From Streptomyces lydicus (GTDB lineage Bacteria; Actinomycetota; Actinomycetes; Streptomycetales; Streptomycetaceae): 64,000 nucleotides of DNA. Under the pieces are notes generated by a model that saw only the letters and a list, made by a program, of their open reading frames with translations, made no database searches and had not been told where the DNA came from. The position numbers and the translations under genes were made by a program. Below, one piece after another: positions 53,088-61,425 of the stretch; positions within the stretch are counted from its first letter, which is position 1; each line of letters opens with the position of its first letter. The stretch is taken from assembly GCF_004125265.1 (NCBI RefSeq), contig NZ_RDTE01000003.1:3100001-3164000 (forward strand), given 5' to 3'.

Positions 53088-54626
53088 CTACGCCCCGGGT
53101 TCCTCGGGCCTGGCCCGCACCGGGGGCGGAGTCGGCGCCACCGAGATCGCGGTGGCGCCGCGCGGGGCCACCGCCATCCGTACCGCCTGTTCCCTGGAGT
53201 ACGAACGCAGGTAGCCGACCACCGTGTTGGTGACCGCGACCAGCGGCACCGCGACCACCGCACCGCCGATACCGGCGATCAGACCGCCCGCGGCGACCGA
53301 CAGGATCACCGCGAGCGGATGCACCCGGACCGCCCGGCCCAGGATGAACGGCTGCAGGACGTGCCCCTCGATCTGCTGGACGGCCAGCACCACCGCCAGC
53401 ACCATCAGCGCCGTGAACACCCCGTTGGCGACCAGCGCGATGACACACGCCAGCGCACCCGAGACCACCGCGCCGACCAGCGGAATGAAGGCGAACAGGA
53501 AGATGAAGACGGCGAGCGGCACGGCCAGCGGCACATTGAGGAAGTACAGGCCGATACCGATGAAGATGGCATCGATCAGGGCGACGACCACCGTGCCGCG
53601 CACATAGGCGGTCAGCGTCCGCCAGGCCCGCGGCCCGGCGCCCGCCACCCCTTCGCGAGCCGCGCTCGGGACCAGCTTGAGCACCCAGTTCCAGATCCGC
53701 CGGCCGTCGTAGAGCAGGAAGAGCGTGGTGAACATCGCCAGCAGGATGCCGGTGAGCACTTCGAGGACGACGGTGACGCCCTCCAGACCGGCCGAGGTGA
53801 TGGCCTCGGTGTTGGCGCCGACCGCGTCCTGCAGATTCTTGGCGATCTGGGTGATCTGAGACTCGGTCACATGGAACGGGCTCTTCAGCAGCCAGCCCTT
53901 GAGCTCGGTGATGCCCTCCTGGATGCGGCTGGAGACCGAGTCGATGTTGTCCTGGACCTGCCAGACCACGAACCAGCCGACCAGGCCCATGATGACGAAC
54001 CCGCTGATGAAGGTCAGCGCGGTGGCCGGCCCACGCGGCAGCCCGCGCCGGCGCAGCCAGCCCACGGTGGGCTGCAGCAGCGCGGTGATCAGCGTCGCCG
54101 CGATGAAGGCGAGCACCACCAGTTCGATGGTGGTGATGACGCGCGCGAGGACCCACAGCGTGGCCGCCAGCACCAGCAGCCGCCAGCCCGCCTCGGCGGC
54201 GACCCGTACGCCCCACGGCACCGCGTCGACCGGATCGGGGCGGGCCGCGACGGCCGGGGCGTAGGACGGCGGCGGGGGGACGTTCTCCGGCGGGACGGCA
54301 TCGGGGGACGGCGCGGCGAGCTCGGTCGCGGGGTGCGGCACCCCGTCCGTGGCTTCCGGCAGTTGGGTACGGGGGACCGTGAGCGTGGCCGGCGCACCGC
54401 CGTGCGGCGTTGCGCCGTCCGCCGGACCCCCGGCCGCGGGGGCATCCGCATGACCGGCACGCCTCAGCTCTCCCGAGTCGCCGGCCTCCACCGAGGAGTC
54501 CGGAAAGCTCCCGCCAGGGGGAACCCCCACCGCGGCTTCCGCACGGCGGCGCTGATCCTCCATCCGCTGCGAGAGCCGGGTCAGACCGGCGCCGAGGCCA
54601 CCGACCCACTGAGGCAATCTGGACAT
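53088..54626 (-). CDS. AI-2E (PerM/TqsA) family membrane transporter
   Basis: 512 residues from an ATG at 54626 (MSRLPQWVGGLG) with AGGAAGG upstream. A disordered N-terminus of about 140 Pro/Ala-rich residues precedes eight expected membrane segments (GWRLLVLAATLWVLARVITTIELVVLAFIAATLITALLQPTVGWLRRRG, TFISGFVIMGLVGWFVVW, VVLEVLTGILLAMFTTLFLLYDGRRIW, VALIDAIFIGIGLYFLNVPLAVPLAVFIFLFAFIPLVGAVVSGALACVIAL). The family exports diverse small molecules or ions; the AI-2 name is historical and does not indicate quorum sensing here. A terminator of the upstream gene separates the two. Confidence 0.92.
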   Translation of the reverse strand: MSRLPQWVGGLGAGLTRLSQRMEDQRRRAEAAVGVPPGGSFPDSSVEAGDSGELRRAGHADAPAAGGPADGATPHGGAPATLTVPRTQLPEATDGVPHPATELAAPSPDAVPPENVPPPPSYAPAVAARPDPVDAVPWGVRVAAEAGWRLLVLAATLWVLARVITTIELVVLAFIAATLITALLQPTVGWLRRRGLPRGPATALTFISGFVIMGLVGWFVVWQVQDNIDSVSSRIQEGITELKGWLLKSPFHVTESQITQIAKNLQDAVGANTEAITSAGLEGVTVVLEVLTGILLAMFTTLFLLYDGRRIWNWVLKLVPSAAREGVAGAGPRAWRTLTAYVRGTVVVALIDAIFIGIGLYFLNVPLAVPLAVFIFLFAFIPLVGAVVSGALACVIALVANGVFTALMVLAVVLAVQQIEGHVLQPFILGRAVRVHPLAVILSVAAGGLIAGIGGAVVAVPLVAVTNTVVGYLRSYSREQAVRMAVAPRGATAISVAPTPPPVRARPEEPGA

Positions 54627-54693
54627 GTGCCTTCCTCTTCCCCTCCCACGCGCCACAACCTGACGGGCACGACGTTACCTGTGCCGGACGCAC

Positions 54694-54726
54694 GAAACCC
54701 CCGACGCTGCCGCGTTCGGGGGTTTC
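54694..54726 (-). terminator. Hairpin terminator of the lytic transglycosylase gene
   Basis: A perfect 11-base-pair stem (GAAACCCCCGA and complement) with an 11-base loop, 28 bases past the stop codon. Confidence 0.8.
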
Positions 54727-54753
54727 GGAAGTGCGGTGGTACTGCCGGCGGGC

Positions 54754-55455
54754 CTAGTACCAGCTGTTGGCCTGCCAGAACGACCAGGCGCCACAGGGGC
54801 TGCCGTAGCGGTCGTTCATGTAGTTCAGCCCCCACTTGATCTGGGTGGCCGGGTTGGTCTGCCAGTCGGAACCCGCAGAGGACATCTTGGAGCCGGGCAG
54901 CGCCTGGACCAGGCCGTAGGCGCCGGAGCCGGCGTTGGTGGCCTTGTAGTTCCAGCCGGACTCGTGGTCCACGATGTGGCTGAAGCACTGGAACTGGTCG
55001 CCGGCCATCATCTGCCGCGCGATGGACTGCGTCTCGCCGATGGAGTACGAGGCCTTGCCGAGGAGGTCGCCCAGGTCGCCGCGCGCGGAGGAGCGGGACG
55101 CCGCCTGCTTCTCCTTGCGTGCGTCGGCCTCCTTCTTGGCCTTCGCCTGGTCCGCCGCGTCCTTCTTGCTCTGCGCGGTCTCAGCGGCAGCCTTGCGGGC
55201 CGACTCCTGAGCGGACTTCAGTGCTGCCGTGTCCGCCTGGGTGGACTGGTCGTCCGCCTGCTGCGTCAGGGAAGCCGTCTGCACCTGGGCCTGTGCGCCC
55301 GCGGGGATGTCGGCGATCGTCGCGTCGGCAGCGGTGGCCTCGGTGTTGCCGACCGAGGCGGGCTCGTTGCCTGCAGCGACGCCGACCACGGCGCCGACGG
55401 TGGTGACCGCGGTGGCGGATGCCACGGCGAATCCCCGGACCGAGATCCGGCTCAC
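54754..55455 (-). CDS. Secreted lytic transglycosylase-like protein
   Basis: 233 residues from a GTG at 55455 with GGAAGGAAA upstream; an ATG nine codons earlier is possible. A signal peptide (ISVRGFAVASATAVTTVGAVVGVAAG) is followed by an Ala/Lys/Gln-rich coiled region, then the SLT-like domain: MMAGDQFQCFSHIVDHESGWNYKATNAGSGAYGLVQALPGSKM, WQTNPATQIKWGLNYMNDRYGSPCGAWSFWQ. The catalytic Glu lies in DHESGWN; two cysteines probably form a disulfide. It cleaves peptidoglycan glycan strands outside the cell. A structured leader region lies upstream at 55617-55722. Confidence 0.9.
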   Translation of the reverse strand: MSRISVRGFAVASATAVTTVGAVVGVAAGNEPASVGNTEATAADATIADIPAGAQAQVQTASLTQQADDQSTQADTAALKSAQESARKAAAETAQSKKDAADQAKAKKEADARKEKQAASRSSARGDLGDLLGKASYSIGETQSIARQMMAGDQFQCFSHIVDHESGWNYKATNAGSGAYGLVQALPGSKMSSAGSDWQTNPATQIKWGLNYMNDRYGSPCGAWSFWQANSWY

Positions 55456-55616
55456 ACGTTTTCCTTCCAGCATCGCCCGCATAGGTGACCTCGCGGGCGC
55501 AATCGTGCCCCTGACGCTGGCCTCCCCTTGTTCCGGGCCCTGTTGAGCGGAGGGTCCGACTGGTCACGGGAAGCACTGGCCCGGTACGTCCCCCTCGGGG
55601 TCCGCGTGGTGCTCGG

Positions 55617-55722
55617 GCGGCATACGGCGCATCGCTATGAAGTTCGTTGGTTCTACACGCCTCCCCCAGTCTCACCTTCGTTCGACCGGGGGCACCCCGA
55701 TGGGGTGCTTGGTGCCGTATGC
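55617..55722 (-). ncRNA. Candidate structured 5' leader (riboswitch-like) of the transglycosylase gene
   Basis: Nine-base arms GCATACGGC (55713-55721 on the minus strand) and GCCGTATGC (55620-55628) can close a stem around about 85 bases. Inside is a strong hairpin GCACCCC-ATC-GGGGTGC and the purine-rich stretch AAGGTGAGACTGGGGGAGG. In Streptomyces, ydaO-type c-di-AMP riboswitches sit before cell-wall hydrolase genes, which makes that identity plausible. I could not match the full consensus, so the class is unassigned. Confidence 0.35.
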
Positions 55723-55841
55723 GGGGCCTGACAGGACCCAGACTCTGCCCGACCGGGAGGCCGGGAGGCAATTCCCCGCTGGGTGTGAAAGCTCACACCT
55801 CGTTTACGGCAAACGATTTTCGGATATCCACTCGCAGCACT

Positions 55842-55881
55842 GCGCCGCCCGGCTAAGCTCCTTCGCTTTGCCGGGCGGCGC
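55842..55881 (-). terminator. Hairpin terminator of phoH
   Basis: A perfect 12-base-pair stem (GCGCCGCCCGGC and complement) with a 16-base loop, 16 bases past the phoH stop. Confidence 0.82.
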
Positions 55882-55896
55882 TGTGTTCACAACCGG

Positions 55897-57219
55897 TCAG
55901 ATCCGGCCGTCCTCCAGCAATTCGGTCACCAGGGCCGCGATCGGCGAGCGCTCCGAGCGGTTCAGCGTGACGTGGGCGAACAGCGGATGCCCCTTCAGCT
56001 TCTCGACGACGGCGACCACACCGTCGTACCGCCCGACCCGGAGGTTGTCGCGCTGCGCGACATCATGCGTCAGCACGACTCGGGAGTTGGCGCCGATACG
56101 GGACAGAACCGTCAAAAGGACGTTCCGCTCCAGCGACTGGGCCTCGTCCACGATGACGAACGCGTCATGCAGCGAGCGCCCCCGGATATGGGTCAGCGGC
56201 AGCACCTCCAACATGCCGCGCCCCACCACCTCTTCGATGACGTCCTTGCTGGTCACCGCGGACAGCGTGTCGAAGACGGCCTGGGCCCAGGGGCTCATCT
56301 TCTCCGCCTCGCTGCCCGGCAGATAGCCCAGCTCCTGCCCGCCGACGGCGTACAGCGGGCGGAACACCATCACCTTGCGGTGCTGCCGGCGCTCCAATAC
56401 GGCCTCCAGGCCCGCGCACAGCGCCAGCGCCGACTTGCCGGTACCGGCCCGGCCACCCATCGAGACGATGCCGACATCCGGGTCGAGCAGCAGATCCAGC
56501 GCGATCCGCTGTTCGGCGCTGCGGCCGTGGATCCCGAACGCCTCCCGGTCGCCGCGTACCAGCCGGACCGCGCCCTCCGCGGTGACCCGGCCGAGCGCCT
56601 TGCCGCGGTCGGACTGCAGTACGAGTCCGGTATGTACCGGAAGTTCGGAGACCTCCGGCACATGAGCGGTCTCGGCGGCGAAGAGGTCGTCGATCTGCTC
56701 GGCGGAGACGGTCAGCTCGGCCATCCCCGTCCAGCCGGAATCGGTGATCGCCAGCTCGGCGCGGTACTCCTCGGCCAGCAGCCCGACCGAGGACGCCTTG
56801 ATGCGCAGCGGCAGGTCCTTGGAGACGACGGTGACGTCGTACCCCTCGGCCTGCAGATTGCGCGCCACGGCGAGGATCCGCGAGTCGTTGTCGCCGAGCC
56901 GGAAGCCCGCGGGCAGTATTCCGGGGTCGGAGTGGTTCAGCTCGACCCGGAGCGACCCGCCGAGATCCCCGATGGGGATGGGCGAGTCCAGCCGCCCGAA
57001 CTGCACCCGGTACTCGTCCAGCAGGCGCAGCGCCTGCCGGGCGAAGTAGCCGAGCTCGGGGTGGTGCCTTTTGGCCTCCAGTTCCGTGACCACCACGACC
57101 GGCAGCACGACCTCGTGCTCGTCGAAGCGGGCCATGGCTCCTGGATCCGCCAGCAGCACACTGGTGTCGAGGACATAAGTGCGCCGGTCGTGCTCACGGC
57201 GCTGCTTGATGTTCACCAC
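55897..57219 (-). CDS. phoH: PIN-PhoH family ATPase/ribonuclease
   Basis: 440 residues from a GTG at 57219 (VVNIKQRREHDRRTYVLDTSVLLADPGAM). The N-terminal PIN domain has Asp residues in LDTSVLLADP, VVVTELEAKRHHPELG and LGDNDSRILAVA, fitting a metal-dependent RNase. The C-terminal PhoH domain has Walker A GGRAGTGKS at 255-263, Walker B DAFVIVDEAQSLER and RVVLTHDVAQRDN. The PIN-PhoH fusion is known from mycobacteria (PhoH2) as an RNA helicase with RNase activity. The start lacks a close ribosome site; GAGGGGG lies 15 bases upstream. Confidence 0.9.
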   Translation of the reverse strand: MVNIKQRREHDRRTYVLDTSVLLADPGAMARFDEHEVVLPVVVVTELEAKRHHPELGYFARQALRLLDEYRVQFGRLDSPIPIGDLGGSLRVELNHSDPGILPAGFRLGDNDSRILAVARNLQAEGYDVTVVSKDLPLRIKASSVGLLAEEYRAELAITDSGWTGMAELTVSAEQIDDLFAAETAHVPEVSELPVHTGLVLQSDRGKALGRVTAEGAVRLVRGDREAFGIHGRSAEQRIALDLLLDPDVGIVSMGGRAGTGKSALALCAGLEAVLERRQHRKVMVFRPLYAVGGQELGYLPGSEAEKMSPWAQAVFDTLSAVTSKDVIEEVVGRGMLEVLPLTHIRGRSLHDAFVIVDEAQSLERNVLLTVLSRIGANSRVVLTHDVAQRDNLRVGRYDGVVAVVEKLKGHPLFAHVTLNRSERSPIAALVTELLEDGRI

Positions 57220-57792
57220 GGGTGGACGAACCCCCTCGGATGAGGTTGGGGTGCGACGGCGTCGCGGGGCGGTGTACTCCCGGGGGCGCCGCTTGTCCAG
57301 CTGTCGCTGGGCAGCGCCTCCGGGACCCCCGGCCATCTGGTGACCGGACCGGGCTCGGACCACAGTGCGCGGGCCGAACGCCGGCCCTCCGCGTCGACCG
57401 TGCGGTACGCACGGACCTCCGTGATGTGCAAAGGGCCTCCCGGGCGGACGACCCCGTGCCGTCCGCTGAGATGCGGCGCCCGATGGCTTGTTCCGGACGC
57501 CGACCTGGAAGGGATATTCCCTCGAACCTGCGTAGCCATGCCACGGCATATGACGCACGGTCGATGAACCTTGGGTAACGCCTGCTCGCCGGGCGACGGC
57601 GTCGCCAAGGTGGTACCCGAGGGGATGGTGTGTCAGAAGAGGCCCCGTCAGCGGCACATGGAGCCGACGGGGCCTGGTGACACCCCGCAACGGAAGGGGC
57701 ATCAAGGACTTCAGGGGTGAATCAGGCTCACGGGGTGTGAGTGACCCTTATGGCCGAATGCGGCGGAACGCGGCGAAGCGCCCCGGGCACCC
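57220..57792. other. Gene-free stretch between uppS and phoH
   Basis: 573 bases. It carries a hairpin at 57640-57675 and otherwise the expected promoter of phoH. Frames are open here but basic and Pro-rich with no family match, so I call no gene. Confidence 0.4.
57640..57675 (-). terminator. Hairpin downstream of uppS
   Basis: A ten-base-pair perfect stem (AGGCCCCGTC and complement) with a 16-base loop, 118 bases past the uppS stop. It may end the uppS transcript. Confidence 0.55.
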
Positions 57793-58572
57793 CTAGAAGC
57801 CGTAGCGCCGGTGCCGGGCGGCGTAGTCGCGCAGGGCGCGCAGGAAGTCGACCTTCCGGAACGCCGGCCAGAAAACCTCGCAGAAGTAGTACTCCGAATG
57901 GGCGCTCTGCCACAGCATGAAGCCCGACAGCCGCTGCTCACCGCTCGTACGGATCACCAGATCCGGATCGGGCTGGCCGCGGGTGTACAGGTGCTCGGAG
58001 ATCAGGTCGATGTCGACGATCTCCGCCAGCTCCTCGAAGGAGGTGCCGCGCTCGGCGTGGTCCAGCAGCAGCGAGCGCACCGCGTCGGCGATCTCCTGCC
58101 GGCCGCCGTAGCCGACCGCGACGTTCACCAGGACGCCGGTGTTGTCGCGGGTGGCCTGCTCGGACTCCTTGAGCACCTGCTGGGTGGCGGCCGGCAGCAG
58201 ATCGCGGTTGCCGACGTGGTGCACCCGCCAGCGGCCGTCGGCGGCCAGATCCCGGACGGTGTTCTCGATGATGCCCAGCAGCGGCTTCAGCTCGACCTCG
58301 GGCCGGTCGAGGTTGTCCGTCGACAGCAGCCACAGCGTGACCACCTCGACATCGGTCTCCTCGCACCAGCCGAGCAGCTCACTGATCTTGGCCGCACCGG
58401 CCTGGTGGCCCTGCTCGGGCGTCCGCCCGTCGGCCCGCGCCCAGCGCCGGTTGCCGTCCAGGATGACGCCGATGTGCTTGGGCACCTGGGTGTGATCCAG
58501 GCGCCCCTCCACCCTGCGCGCGTACAGCCGGTAGACCAGATTGCGCAATGCAGGCGGATAAGGGATGCGCAT
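57793..58572 (-). CDS. uppS: Isoprenyl (undecaprenyl-type) diphosphate synthase
   Basis: 259 residues from an ATG at 58572 (MRIPYPPALRN); an ATG at 58590 is possible. The cis-prenyltransferase motifs are complete: HIGVILDGNRRWAR with catalytic Asp39, TLWLLSTDNLDRP, NVAVGYGGRQEIADAVRSLL, and PDLVIRTSGEQRLSGFMLWQSAHSEYYFCEVFWPAFRKVDFLRAL. It elongates isoprenyl diphosphates with cis bonds to make the lipid carrier for peptidoglycan. Streptomyces usually carry more than one such gene. It is divergent from the aldo/keto reductase. Confidence 0.94.
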   Translation of the reverse strand: MRIPYPPALRNLVYRLYARRVEGRLDHTQVPKHIGVILDGNRRWARADGRTPEQGHQAGAAKISELLGWCEETDVEVVTLWLLSTDNLDRPEVELKPLLGIIENTVRDLAADGRWRVHHVGNRDLLPAATQQVLKESEQATRDNTGVLVNVAVGYGGRQEIADAVRSLLLDHAERGTSFEELAEIVDIDLISEHLYTRGQPDPDLVIRTSGEQRLSGFMLWQSAHSEYYFCEVFWPAFRKVDFLRALRDYAARHRRYGF

Positions 58573-58657
58573 CCCGGAAGATCGCAGCATGTGTGGTCCA
58601 GCCCCTCCGTGCCAATGGCGGTCGCCCCGTCGCCTCAAGTGGGCAACTTTACTTCTC

Positions 58658-58673
58658 GGCTGTCTCGACAGCC
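58658..58673. promoter_or_regulatory. Perfect palindrome between uppS and the aldo/keto reductase gene
   Basis: GGCTGTC-TC-GACAGCC, a 16-base dyad 40 bases before the reductase start and 86 bases before uppS. Position and size suit a regulator binding site; no candidate regulator is adjacent. Confidence 0.45.
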
Positions 58674-58712
58674 CAATCAGGTAGGTCACAGGTACGTGAT
58701 AGGGAGATGAGC

Positions 58713-59744
58713 ATGACTGGCACCGACTACCGCGCGGCGGATTCCCGCTACGACTCGATGAAGTACCGGAGAACGGGTCACAGCGGACTCAAACTCCCCG
58801 CTATCTCCCTTGGACTGTGGCACAACTTCGGGGATGACCGCACCCTGAGCTCCCAGCGGGACATCCTGCGCCGCGCCTTCGATCTGGGCGTGACCCACTT
58901 CGATCTGGCCAACAACTACGGTCCGCCACCCGGGTCCGCCGAGCTGAACTTCGGAAAGATCTTCGCGCAGGACTTCCGCGGCTACCGCGACGAGATGATT
59001 CTGTCGACGAAGGCCGGATATCTGATGCACCCGGGCCCGTACGGTGAATGGGGTTCGCGGAAATATCTCCTCTCGTCGCTGGATGCCTCACTGAAGCGGA
59101 TGGGTGTCGATTACGTCGATATCTTCTACTCGCACCGCTTCGATCCGGACACGCCGCTGGAGGAGACGATGGGCGCGCTGGCGTCCGCCGTCCAGCAGGG
59201 TAAGGCCCTGTATGTCGGGGTTTCCTCCTACAACGCCGAGCAGACCCGTGAGGCGGCCGGAATCCTGCGGGAAATGGGCGTCCGCGCGCTGATCCACCAG
59301 CCCTCCTACTCAATGATCAACCGCTGGACCGAGGACGATCTGCTGCTGGACACCCTCGAAGCCGAGGGCATGGGCTGCATCTCTTTTGCGCCACTTGCGC
59401 AGGGCATGCTCACGGACAAGTACCTGCACGGCATCCCCGAGGGCTCACGGGCCTCCCAGGGCAAGTCCCTGGACCCGGGCCTGCTGTCCGACGAGGTCGT
59501 CCGCCGCCTGCGCGGCCTCAACGACATCGCGGCCCAGCGCGGCCAGTCGCTGGCCCAGCTCGCGCTGCGCTGGGTGCTGCGCGACGACCGGATGACCTCC
59601 GCCCTGATCGGCGCCAGCAGCGTCACCCAGTTGGAGGCCAATATCGCCGCCCTCGACGCCCCTGAGATCACGGACGCCGAGCTGGCCGAGATCGACGAGT
59701 TCGCGAGGACGACGGACGGCGTGAACATCTGGGCACGGCGCTAG
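58713..59744 (+). CDS. Aldo/keto reductase (YghZ / L-glyceraldehyde 3-phosphate reductase type)
   Basis: 343 residues from an ATG at 58713, chosen because AGGGAG lies six bases upstream (the ATG at 58707 adds two residues). The catalytic tetrad can be placed as Asp and Tyr in THFDLANNYGPPPGSAELNFG, Lys in LSTKAGYLM and His in DIFYSHRFDPDTP. The NADPH-binding end is TSALIGASSVTQLEANIAAL. YghZ-type enzymes detoxify L-glyceraldehyde 3-phosphate and related aldehydes. Confidence 0.92.
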   Translation: MTGTDYRAADSRYDSMKYRRTGHSGLKLPAISLGLWHNFGDDRTLSSQRDILRRAFDLGVTHFDLANNYGPPPGSAELNFGKIFAQDFRGYRDEMILSTKAGYLMHPGPYGEWGSRKYLLSSLDASLKRMGVDYVDIFYSHRFDPDTPLEETMGALASAVQQGKALYVGVSSYNAEQTREAAGILREMGVRALIHQPSYSMINRWTEDDLLLDTLEAEGMGCISFAPLAQGMLTDKYLHGIPEGSRASQGKSLDPGLLSDEVVRRLRGLNDIAAQRGQSLAQLALRWVLRDDRMTSALIGASSVTQLEANIAALDAPEITDAELAEIDEFARTTDGVNIWARR

Positions 59745-59849
59745 CGCCGGTCCGGCGATCGGGCTCGCTGTGTCGGCCTTGCCGCACCGCGCCGCCGCGC
59801 GGGGACCGGCCCGGTGCACGGAGACAAGCCGGGGCACGGAAACAAAAAG

Positions 59850-59885
59850 CGGGCCGGTCCGTGGGGGGGGATACGGACCGGCCCG
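59850..59885 (-). terminator. Intrinsic terminator of the prepilin peptidase transcript
   Basis: A perfect 13-base-pair stem (CGGGCCGGTCCGT and complement) followed on the minus strand by CTTTTTGTTT, a true U-run. It can also stop the convergent reductase transcript. Confidence 0.88.
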
Positions 59886-59953
59886 AGGGGGGGTTTCCAC
59901 CATAACCCCGCAGGAGGGGTGCTTCGTGCACCGGCGCGCGGCGGCGTGGCTCG

Positions 59954-60009
59954 GTCTCCGGCCCGTCGTCTCCGGCCTGTCGTCTCCGGCCGGTCGTCTC
60001 CGGCCCGTC
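59954..60009. repeat. Four copies of a 14-bp tandem repeat
   Basis: Units GTCTCCGGCCCGTC, GTCTCCGGCCTGTC, GTCTCCGGCCGGTC and GTCTCCGGCCCGTC are directly adjacent, differing only at positions 11 to 12. The array ends just before the prepilin peptidase stop codon. Confidence 0.9.
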
Positions 60010-60012
60010 CCG

Positions 60013-60750
60013 TCAGGCGGGCGTCGCGGCGGCGCCCAGCAGCAGCACGCCGAACGCCCCGAGGATCATGAAGGGCCCGAGGGGCATGGCCGTCCCCCGT
60101 GCACCACGCCGGACGATCAGCAGCCCCGCACCGTAGAGCGCACCGAGCAGCACACCCGCCGCCCCGCCGTGGACGAGGGTGCGCCAGCCGTACCACCCGA
60201 GGGCGATCCCCAGCCCGACCGCCAGCTTGGCGTCGCCCAGCCCGATGCCCTGCGGATTGACGACATAGAGCAGGAGGTAGCACGCCCCCAGGACGAGTCC
60301 GCCCAGCAGCGCCCGCCGCCACGCCCCGCCCTCGTCGGTGAACCAGCCGCCGAGCCCCAGCAGCACCGCCGCCATCACGGCGAGGGGCAGCGTCAGCACG
60401 TCCGGGAGGCGCCGGACCCGCCAGTCGACGGCCATCAGCAGCACCGCGACCGGTGTCATCGCCAGCCAGGCGACGAGTTCCGGCCGCGGTCCGGTGGCCG
60501 CCGCCAGGGCCGCACAGGCCAGTGCGGTGGCCGCCGCCATCGGCAGCGCCCCCGGCCCGTACGCCCCGCACCGCGGGCAGTGCCCCCGCCCCAGCCAGCC
60601 GCGCGCCACCCCGGTGATCGCATGCCCGCGGGGGCAGACCGCGCACCACTCCTCCTCGGGCCCAACGGCCATCCGGTGGGCGGGCCGTGGCAGGAGCACC
60701 CCGGCCGCGACCCCGTAGGCGGCGGCGAGAACCATCAGCATCACTGGCAC
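60013..60750 (-). CDS. Type IV prepilin peptidase (A24 family)
   Basis: 245 residues from a GTG at 60750; other starts lie at 60744 and 60741. The zinc-binding cysteines Cys36, Cys39, Cys58 and Cys61 (CAVCPRGH...HCPRCG) are present. The two catalytic aspartates are Asp109 in MAVDWRVRRLPD and Asp173 in GIGLGDAKLAVGLGI. About seven or eight membrane segments span the rest. It cleaves and methylates prepilin-like leaders for Tad/type II systems; no pilin genes are nearby, so partners are encoded elsewhere. Confidence 0.9.
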   Translation of the reverse strand: MPVMLMVLAAAYGVAAGVLLPRPAHRMAVGPEEEWCAVCPRGHAITGVARGWLGRGHCPRCGAYGPGALPMAAATALACAALAAATGPRPELVAWLAMTPVAVLLMAVDWRVRRLPDVLTLPLAVMAAVLLGLGGWFTDEGGAWRRALLGGLVLGACYLLLYVVNPQGIGLGDAKLAVGLGIALGWYGWRTLVHGGAAGVLLGALYGAGLLIVRRGARGTAMPLGPFMILGAFGVLLLGAAATPA

Positions 60751-60825
60751 GTGCCGACCATAGGGTGTCCCGCTTCGCAGGAGGGGACGGACGGCGGAAG
60801 AAGGATCCGGCGTGCGGGCACGGAA

Positions 60826-61007
60826 GGAGCCGGCAGGCGGGAGCTGGCGGAGCCGGCAGGCGGGAGCTGGCGGAGCCGGCAGGCGGGAGCTGGCGGAGCC
60901 GGCAGGCGGGAGCTGGCGGAGCCGGCAGGCGGGAGCTGGCGGAGCCGGCAGGCGGGAGCTGGCGGAGCCGGCAGGCGGGAGCTGGCGGAGCCGGCAGGCG
61001 GGAGCTG
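60826..61007. repeat. 23-bp minisatellite, about eight copies
   Basis: A 23-base unit beginning GGAGCCGGCAGGCGGGAGC is repeated seven times without change, plus a final 21-base copy. It fills the gap between the divergent prepilin peptidase and DUF192 genes and ends 15 bases before the DUF192 start. Translated in any frame it gives a 23-residue repeat, but no gene start fits. Confidence 0.95.
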
Positions 61008-61021
61008 ATAGAACGCTGTGC

Positions 61022-61387
61022 ATGGTGCGTGGGGAGAACGGCCCGGGGGTCCTGTACGGCGCGGAGGACATCATTCCGGTGGAGATCGCGGCGTCCTGGC
61101 GCGCCCGCAGCCGCGGACTGCTGGGCCGCGACGGCATCGAGGGGGCGCTGCTGCTGACCCCGGCGAGCAGCGTGCACACCTTCCGGATGCGGTTCGCGAT
61201 CGATGTCGCCTACCTGAGCCGGGACTTCACCGTGCTGGCCGTACGCACCATGCGCCCGGGCCGGCTGGGACTCCCCCGCCTCCGCGCCCGGCAGGTCCTG
61301 GAGGCGGAGGCCGGCGCGATGGCGCACTGGGGCCTGCGCCCCGGCCTCCGGCTCGACCTCCGGCGCGGCGCGGGTCCCGTCCGCTGA
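61022..61387 (+). CDS. DUF192 protein
   Basis: 121 residues from an ATG at 61022. The family pattern VEIAASWRARSRGLLGRDGIEGALLLTPASSVHTFRMRFAIDVAYLSRDFTVLAVRTMRPGRLGLPRLRARQVLEAEAGAMAHWGLRPG matches DUF192 throughout (the SVHTFxMRFxIDVxYL core). No signal peptide is seen, as in most actinobacterial members. The function is unknown; DUF192 genes often lie beside prepilin peptidase or Tad pilus genes in Streptomyces. The upstream repeat array lies where its promoter should be. Confidence 0.9.
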   Translation: MVRGENGPGVLYGAEDIIPVEIAASWRARSRGLLGRDGIEGALLLTPASSVHTFRMRFAIDVAYLSRDFTVLAVRTMRPGRLGLPRLRARQVLEAEAGAMAHWGLRPGLRLDLRRGAGPVR

Positions 61388-61425
61388 CGGAGGGGTCCGG
61401 CATCCGGCCGTGCCCCGGGTGCCGA

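Larger units (their letters stand above)
55456..55896. other. Long leader/promoter region of the transglycosylase gene
   Basis: 441 bases between the transglycosylase and phoH genes, both on the minus strand. It holds the phoH terminator (55842-55881), the dyad GGTGTGA-AAGC-TCACACC near 55782-55799, and a fold closed by GCATACGGC/GCCGTATGC (55617-55722). No small gene was recognised. Confidence 0.5.

Noticed and set aside
53088..54626. Quorum-sensing AI-2 exporter
   Set aside because: The AI-2E family name is historical; no luxS or lsr genes are in the window, so no quorum-sensing role is claimed.
60826..61007. CRISPR-like array
   Set aside because: The 23-base units are directly adjacent with no spacers, and no cas genes are present.
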